A DNA stretch of 64,000 nt from Fibrobacter sp. UWB4 (lineage in GTDB: Bacteria > Fibrobacterota > Fibrobacteria > Fibrobacterales > Fibrobacteraceae), in NCBI RefSeq assembly GCF_002210345.1, contig NZ_MWQI01000004.1:62001-126000 (forward strand), in the 5' to 3' direction. This document shows positions 60,260-64,000 of this stretch, piece by piece. A model generated the notes under the pieces. It was given only the letters and a program-made list of their open reading frames with translations, searched no databases and was not told the origin of the DNA. The number at the start of each line of letters is the position of its first letter. Positions within the stretch are counted from its first letter, which is position 1. The position numbers and the translations under genes are program-made.

Positions 60260-61480
60260 ATGTTTAAAAAATTAAGTTTCGCGCTGTTGTCCGCGGCATT
60301 TGCCTTATCTGCCCATGCGCAGGACGAACTTTCGCTTCAGTTGAATGGCTTTGTGGATACGTACCATGCGCTCCAGCTCAGCAGTCCGTACAAGATCATG
60401 TCTTCGCGGACGCGTCTCCGTCTTGAAATGCGGGCGAATTACGGCGAGGCTTCGCTTTTTTCGAGCGTAAATCTTGCTTATAATGGCATCATTGACGAAC
60501 AGACTGGTGCGTTCCTTCGCGAAGCGTATCTTGACTACGCCGGCAAATACCTTGAAGTCAAGGCGGGCCGTCAAATTATCACGTGGGGCGTTGCCGATGG
60601 GCTGCGCATTACGGACTTGATCTCGCCCATGGACTACACGGAATTCATGGCAAATGATTACGACGATATTCGTGTGCCCGTGAATGCGATCAATCTCAAG
60701 TATCCTGGCGAAAGCTTCTCTGCTGAACTCGTCTTTGTGCCTGTTCCGGAGTATTTCGTGATGCCTTCGGGTGAGGATAATCCGTGGACGATGCCTTTGC
60801 CGCCCAATGCGAGCATGGATTTGAGCGGGACTCCTGAAAAACATATAAAAAACAGCGAGGTCGGTACACGCTTGCGGTTCTTCCTTGAAAATCTGGATTT
60901 CTCGCTTACGGCGCTGCGTACGTTCAACAAGTCCCCTGTGATGATTACGGAATACGACCCGAAGGCGGGTTCCGTTTTGATCAAGGGGCTGTATAAGCCG
61001 ATGTACGTTCTCGGTGGCGATTTCTCGATACCCGTGGGTGAATTCGTCGTTCGCGGTGAAATGGCTGGGTATTTCGGGGAACCGATCGCTTTGAACGATT
61101 CCCGCAGATACCGATTGCGTAAGACGTTTAACGCGTTGCTTGGGTTGGACTGGTATGCCGGTGATAACTGGACGTTCATGGTGCAGTACATGCATAAGGT
61201 TATTATGGATTATCGCAGGGAATTGGGCATGGAACAGAACACATCAATGGTTACAGCGCGAGTGTCCAAGGAACTGCTGAATAATACGCTTAAGCTCTCG
61301 GTCTATGGAATGTATGATATCGATAATGTGAGTTTTTACATTCGTCCTGCCGCTGATTACCTGCTGAACGATCAGATTACGGTCTCGTTGGGTTCTGATA
61401 TCCTTGGCGGCCGTCGTGGAACATTCAAAACTTACAATAAAAATACGCAAATATGGGTAAAAGGTAAGTATTTCTTCTAA
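60260..61480 (+). CDS. DUF1302-like outer-membrane beta-barrel
   Basis: The 406-residue protein has a signal peptide (SFALLSAAFALSAHAQ) and repeated amphipathic strands. Near the start it reads GFVDTYHALQLSSPY, REAYLDYAGKYLEVKAGRQI and ITWGVADGLRITDLISPMDY, matching the DUF1302 porin-like family. It ends with a typical WVKGKYFF barrel terminus. AAGGAGG before ATG 60260 decides the start; the frame is open 14 codons more. Barrels of this family are encoded with MMPL and LolA-like proteins, suggesting an outer-membrane exit or entry for the same cargo. Confidence 0.75.
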   Translation: MFKKLSFALLSAAFALSAHAQDELSLQLNGFVDTYHALQLSSPYKIMSSRTRLRLEMRANYGEASLFSSVNLAYNGIIDEQTGAFLREAYLDYAGKYLEVKAGRQIITWGVADGLRITDLISPMDYTEFMANDYDDIRVPVNAINLKYPGESFSAELVFVPVPEYFVMPSGEDNPWTMPLPPNASMDLSGTPEKHIKNSEVGTRLRFFLENLDFSLTALRTFNKSPVMITEYDPKAGSVLIKGLYKPMYVLGGDFSIPVGEFVVRGEMAGYFGEPIALNDSRRYRLRKTFNALLGLDWYAGDNWTFMVQYMHKVIMDYRRELGMEQNTSMVTARVSKELLNNTLKLSVYGMYDIDNVSFYIRPAADYLLNDQITVSLGSDILGGRRGTFKTYNKNTQIWVKGKYFF

Positions 61481-61518
61481 TAGCGTCTCTTGCCGTTTTA
61501 GATAAAATTGCTTAAATT

Positions 61519-61548
61519 TTAGGCTAGTCTAAGTTAGTTTAAACTAAT
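61519..61548. promoter_or_regulatory. Control site before the AraC gene: iron-box-like and island palindrome, copy 3
   Basis: Bases 61519-61537 match the DtxR/IdeR consensus at 14 of 19 positions. Overlapping them, 61532-61548 reads AGTTAG TTTAA ACTAAT, the reverse of the island palindrome, with the perfect core TTAGTTTAAACTAA. They lie 57-86 bases before the start codon. Autoregulation and iron control are both possible. Confidence 0.5.
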
Positions 61549-61604
61549 AAAATTGGTTTTAACTAAAATACTTGGTCAAGCCTAATTTTTTTGAGAGAGT
61601 GATT

Positions 61605-62546
61605 ATGATAAAGCCCGTACCCGATAAGAATCTGATTCAAATCCAGAATACAGATTTCTTTTCCCATTATATGCTGCAAAATAAAACCGGGACGGGGCAT
61701 CTTCTAACCTATAACGTTTTGCCGGGTCTGCAAGTTTTTTACAGCAATTTTCACTTGAAGGAATTTACTTTCAATTTCGAAAACCAAGGCAAGAACTTAA
61801 TTGTGCTCCATTGTCATAACGGCAGCTCGGAATGGCTGAATTCGGAATCCATGCCAAAATCCATGGAAGAGAACGGCCTTGTCTTGCTCGACAGTATGCC
61901 TGCAAGCAAGACGTTCAAGTTTCCGGTGCATTGCTACCATGGCATTGCCGTCGTGTTCTCGATGGAACGCTGCCAGTGTGAACTCATGAACATGTTCAAG
62001 GCGGTCGGTGTGGATTTTGCAGCTCTTATTGAAAAAATCCAGCCGCTCACGCTCCCGTTGAAGCTCCCGTCAAGCGAGCACGTGAGCCACATTTTCTCGG
62101 AGCTCTACAGGCTCCCGAAAAACATCCGCTTGCCGTATTTTAAAATCAAGGTGCTTGAGCTTATTCTCTTCTTGAGCCGCCTCGATTCCGAAGCCAAGTA
62201 CGAAACAGCGGCGCAGATTCCGAGTGTGTACAAAGACAAAATGGAACTCCTGCGAGAAATCCTCCGCGAAAATGTTGAGGAACATTTGACGCTCGAACAG
62301 CTCTCCAAGCAAATCGAGATGAGTCCGACGCAAATGAAGAAGTATTTCAAGCTGGCGTACGGCGATTCCATATATTCGTACCTCAAGACGTACCGCATGA
62401 AAAAAGCCACCCAGCTTTTGCTGGAAGGAAAATTCAATGTTGCGGAAGTAGCGAGCCGTGTGGGCTATACAAACTCCAGCAAGTTTGCGCAGGCGTTCAA
62501 GGAATACACCGGCTGCTCGCCTAAGGAATACAAGAACAGGACCTGA
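61605..62546 (+). CDS. AraC-family regulator, PchR/YbtA-like
   Basis: The 313-residue protein has an N-terminal sensory part without known enzyme motif and a C-terminal double helix-turn-helix: HLTLEQLSKQIEMSPTQMKK, YFKLAYGDSIYSYLKTYRMK and VAEVASRVGYTNSSKFAQAF, ending in GCSPKEYK. The wording of the first helix-turn-helix resembles PchR and YbtA, which activate siderophore synthesis and uptake genes when the ferric siderophore is bound. ATG 61605 (after GAGAG) is preferred to an upstream TTG. It ends the island and is probably its own regulator. Confidence 0.88.
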   Translation: MIKPVPDKNLIQIQNTDFFSHYMLQNKTGTGHLLTYNVLPGLQVFYSNFHLKEFTFNFENQGKNLIVLHCHNGSSEWLNSESMPKSMEENGLVLLDSMPASKTFKFPVHCYHGIAVVFSMERCQCELMNMFKAVGVDFAALIEKIQPLTLPLKLPSSEHVSHIFSELYRLPKNIRLPYFKIKVLELILFLSRLDSEAKYETAAQIPSVYKDKMELLREILRENVEEHLTLEQLSKQIEMSPTQMKKYFKLAYGDSIYSYLKTYRMKKATQLLLEGKFNVAEVASRVGYTNSSKFAQAFKEYTGCSPKEYKNRT

Positions 62547-62585
62547 TTTGCGGCGAGTCTCGTCGGCATTTCGCGCGTATTTCGT

Positions 62586-64000
62586 TTAAGCGTCGCTTTT
62601 ATCCGAATGCCCTTCACTTGCCGCATGTCTTGCTTCGTGCATTTGTTCGTCGCGGCTGAGCGGTCTGTGTTCTGCAATCTTGATTGCCCGCTTGTTCTTG
62701 TACATGTCGCTATCTGCCTTGTTGAACGTGTCTGCAATCGTCGTTGCTTTTGCGTAGGTGGCAATCCCGATCCCGCATGCAATCGAAATCTGTTTCCACG
62801 GGAAAGAGGCTTTCTTGGTCAAGTCCATGCTTTCCTTGAGCTGCTTTAAGAGATCGTGATGGTTGTCCAGGTCTTCGTCGAGAAGGATGACTAAAAATTC
62901 ATCGCCGCCGATTCTAAAGACAGGACTGTGCGCAAAAATCTGGCAAATCAGCTTGCAGGAGTTCACGAGATAGGCGTTCCCGTTTTCGTGGCCATAGGTG
63001 TCATTGATTTCCTTGAGGTTGTTCGTATCAAGAATGGCGATACCGTAGGATTTTATTTCGCCGTTTTCAATACGGCTTTTGAGCTCGGCAATGTAATTGT
63101 CGTAAGCCATCTTGTTGCGTACACCAGTGAGCGAATCCAAGAAAGCAAGCCCTTGCATCTGCTTCATGTGCTGACTGATATGGAATTTTGCCGCTGCAAA
63201 GCTCTTGGCGAGTTCGCCAATTTCATCGTTTTGCTTGATGTTGAATTCCGCATTCATGTCACCAGTGATCATTTTCTTTGCTTCCGTGGTGAGCTTCTTG
63301 AGCGGCTTTGTGATGCTTCGTGCAAAGAATATCGTGATGGCGGTTGTAAATGACAGCAAAATTAAAATGAAAATGATGCTTTGCTTAAGATGCTTGTTCC
63401 TTTCTGCGTTAATCTCAAGTACGGGCGCTACGGTGACGAGCGTCATGCCGTTGTTTAGTGGAACGGAGATCTTGACCTGGTCATCTTCGGGCTTGAACGT
63501 GAGGCCGTTGGGGAGTGTCGGGTGGTAGACGACTAAGCCTTCGGAATCTTCCAGAAATGCAAAACCGCTCCTCATGAAGTGTACTTGTGAAAGCTGCTTC
63601 GTTAAAAGTTCAAAGTCAATATCGACTCCTGCAACGCCGATTTCCTTGTTGTCAACAAACATTGGAATGACGTAGGAAATGATGTATGAATTGAAATTTT
63701 TGTTGTAGTAAGGCGGCAGCCAGACCGGGTTCCCACTCATGATGGGCCTGTAGTACCACCCAACATGTTCCATGTCAGATGGGCTGTATTGCTTGACGTT
63801 GGTGATCGTGTGCTGCTTGAATATGCTTTCTGGAGTATCTCTGACGAGTAGAACGCCCTTGCTTGCGCGTGTAATTTCAGGATTGAATATTACATAGACG
63901 CTTTTTGTGTTTGTGAGGTTGTAGATGGTTGAACTGAGGCGTTCTTTGATCCCTTCGATGTTCTTGATAAAACTACTTGAATCCGTCAAAAATGTAGAAT
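62586..64000 (-). CDS. Membrane-bound diguanylate cyclase (Cache-HAMP-GGDEF), partial
   Basis: The frame is open to the right edge, so the start and first membrane helix are cut off. The visible part has a periplasmic dCache-type sensor (GWYYRPIMSGNPVWLPPYYN, IGVAGVDIDFELLTKQL), a membrane helix (IIFILILLSFTTAITIFFA), a HAMP linker (SITKPLKKLTTEAKKMITGD) and a GGDEF domain with LDSLTGVRNKMAYD, DTNNLKEINDTYGHENGN and the intact active-site RIGGDEF. It makes cyclic-di-GMP in response to an external ligand. An inhibitory R-x-x-D site is not evident. The C-terminal 25 residues are an Arg/His/Ser tail. It converges on the AraC gene with a 39-base gap. Confidence 0.9.
   Translation of the reverse strand, partial: STFLTDSSSFIKNIEGIKERLSSTIYNLTNTKSVYVIFNPEITRASKGVLLVRDTPESIFKQHTITNVKQYSPSDMEHVGWYYRPIMSGNPVWLPPYYNKNFNSYIISYVIPMFVDNKEIGVAGVDIDFELLTKQLSQVHFMRSGFAFLEDSEGLVVYHPTLPNGLTFKPEDDQVKISVPLNNGMTLVTVAPVLEINAERNKHLKQSIIFILILLSFTTAITIFFARSITKPLKKLTTEAKKMITGDMNAEFNIKQNDEIGELAKSFAAAKFHISQHMKQMQGLAFLDSLTGVRNKMAYDNYIAELKSRIENGEIKSYGIAILDTNNLKEINDTYGHENGNAYLVNSCKLICQIFAHSPVFRIGGDEFLVILLDEDLDNHHDLLKQLKESMDLTKKASFPWKQISIACGIGIATYAKATTIADTFNKADSDMYKNKRAIKIAEHRPLSRDEQMHEARHAASEGHSDKSDA

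Noticed and set aside
1-64000. tRNA, rRNA or CRISPR array
   Set aside because: No T-loop or 16S/23S signature strings and no regularly spaced repeats were seen on either strand.

Overview
The window looks like chromosomal DNA of a Gram-negative, rumen-type bacterium close to Fibrobacter. This is inferred from the lipoproteins (Ser-rich linkers after LxxC boxes), the TonB/outer-membrane machinery and the codon style. It was not tested by alignment. No rRNA, tRNA, CRISPR array or intact insertion sequence was seen.

Region 1 (1-14 kb) is a mixed redox/detoxification segment. It holds an antibiotic-biosynthesis-monooxygenase (ABM) domain protein cut by the left edge, a flavodoxin lipoprotein with a PAP2 phosphatase, an aldo/keto reductase operon, a cyclophilin-like lipoprotein, a Bcr/CflA-type drug exporter, a Cys-nucleophile alpha/beta hydrolase with an NADPH-dependent FMN reductase, and a LysR regulator. 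An inverted repeat TATGC-N7-GCATAG lies upstream of three of these genes, which suggests one LysR regulon. The segment also carries gene debris: a decayed DinJ/YafQ toxin-antitoxin pair, an HD-GYP fragment, a DUF2798 gene with an in-frame TAG and a 5'-truncated GNAT gene. Three secreted proteins or lipoproteins of unknown function and a GC-rich structured intergenic element (3.87-4.17 kb) complete it.

Region 2 (14-18 kb) has a NhaC-type antiporter, a ZIP metal transporter, a secreted alpha/beta hydrolase and a SAM methyltransferase.

Region 3 (18-62.5 kb) reads as one metal-acquisition island. Its parts are: (a) an ABC exporter-fold pair (minus strand); (b) a beta-propeller lipoprotein, a TonB-dependent receptor, feoA and feoB (plus strand); (c) a second TonB receptor and a second propeller lipoprotein; (d) an 11-gene minus-strand operon, 55.0 to 31.5 kb, encoding a second ABC pair, a type II thioesterase, an A-MT-PCP NRPS, a saccharopine-dehydrogenase-like protein, a thiazolinyl imine reductase, a Cy-A-PCP-TE NRPS, a free-standing Cy protein, a phosphopantetheinyl transferase, a fatty-acyl-AMP-ligase-like loader and an ACP-Cy-A-PCP-Cy-A-PCP NRPS; (e) a divergent tonB-exbB-exbD operon that continues into an MMPL/RND transporter, a LolA-like periplasmic protein and a DUF1302-like outer-membrane barrel; (f) a PchR/YbtA-type AraC regulator. 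All four adenylation domains carry the cysteine code seen in yersiniabactin and pyochelin synthetases, and there are four Cy domains. No salicylate or dihydroxybenzoate synthase is present. The predicted product is therefore an acyl-capped poly-thiazoline/thiazolidine metallophore, made, exported, recaptured and stripped of iron by genes in this one island. A 17-bp palindrome (TAGT-N5-CTAAC) lies in three of its control regions. One copy matches the DtxR/IdeR iron box at 15 of 19 positions.

The right edge holds a membrane-bound diguanylate cyclase, cut at its 5' end.
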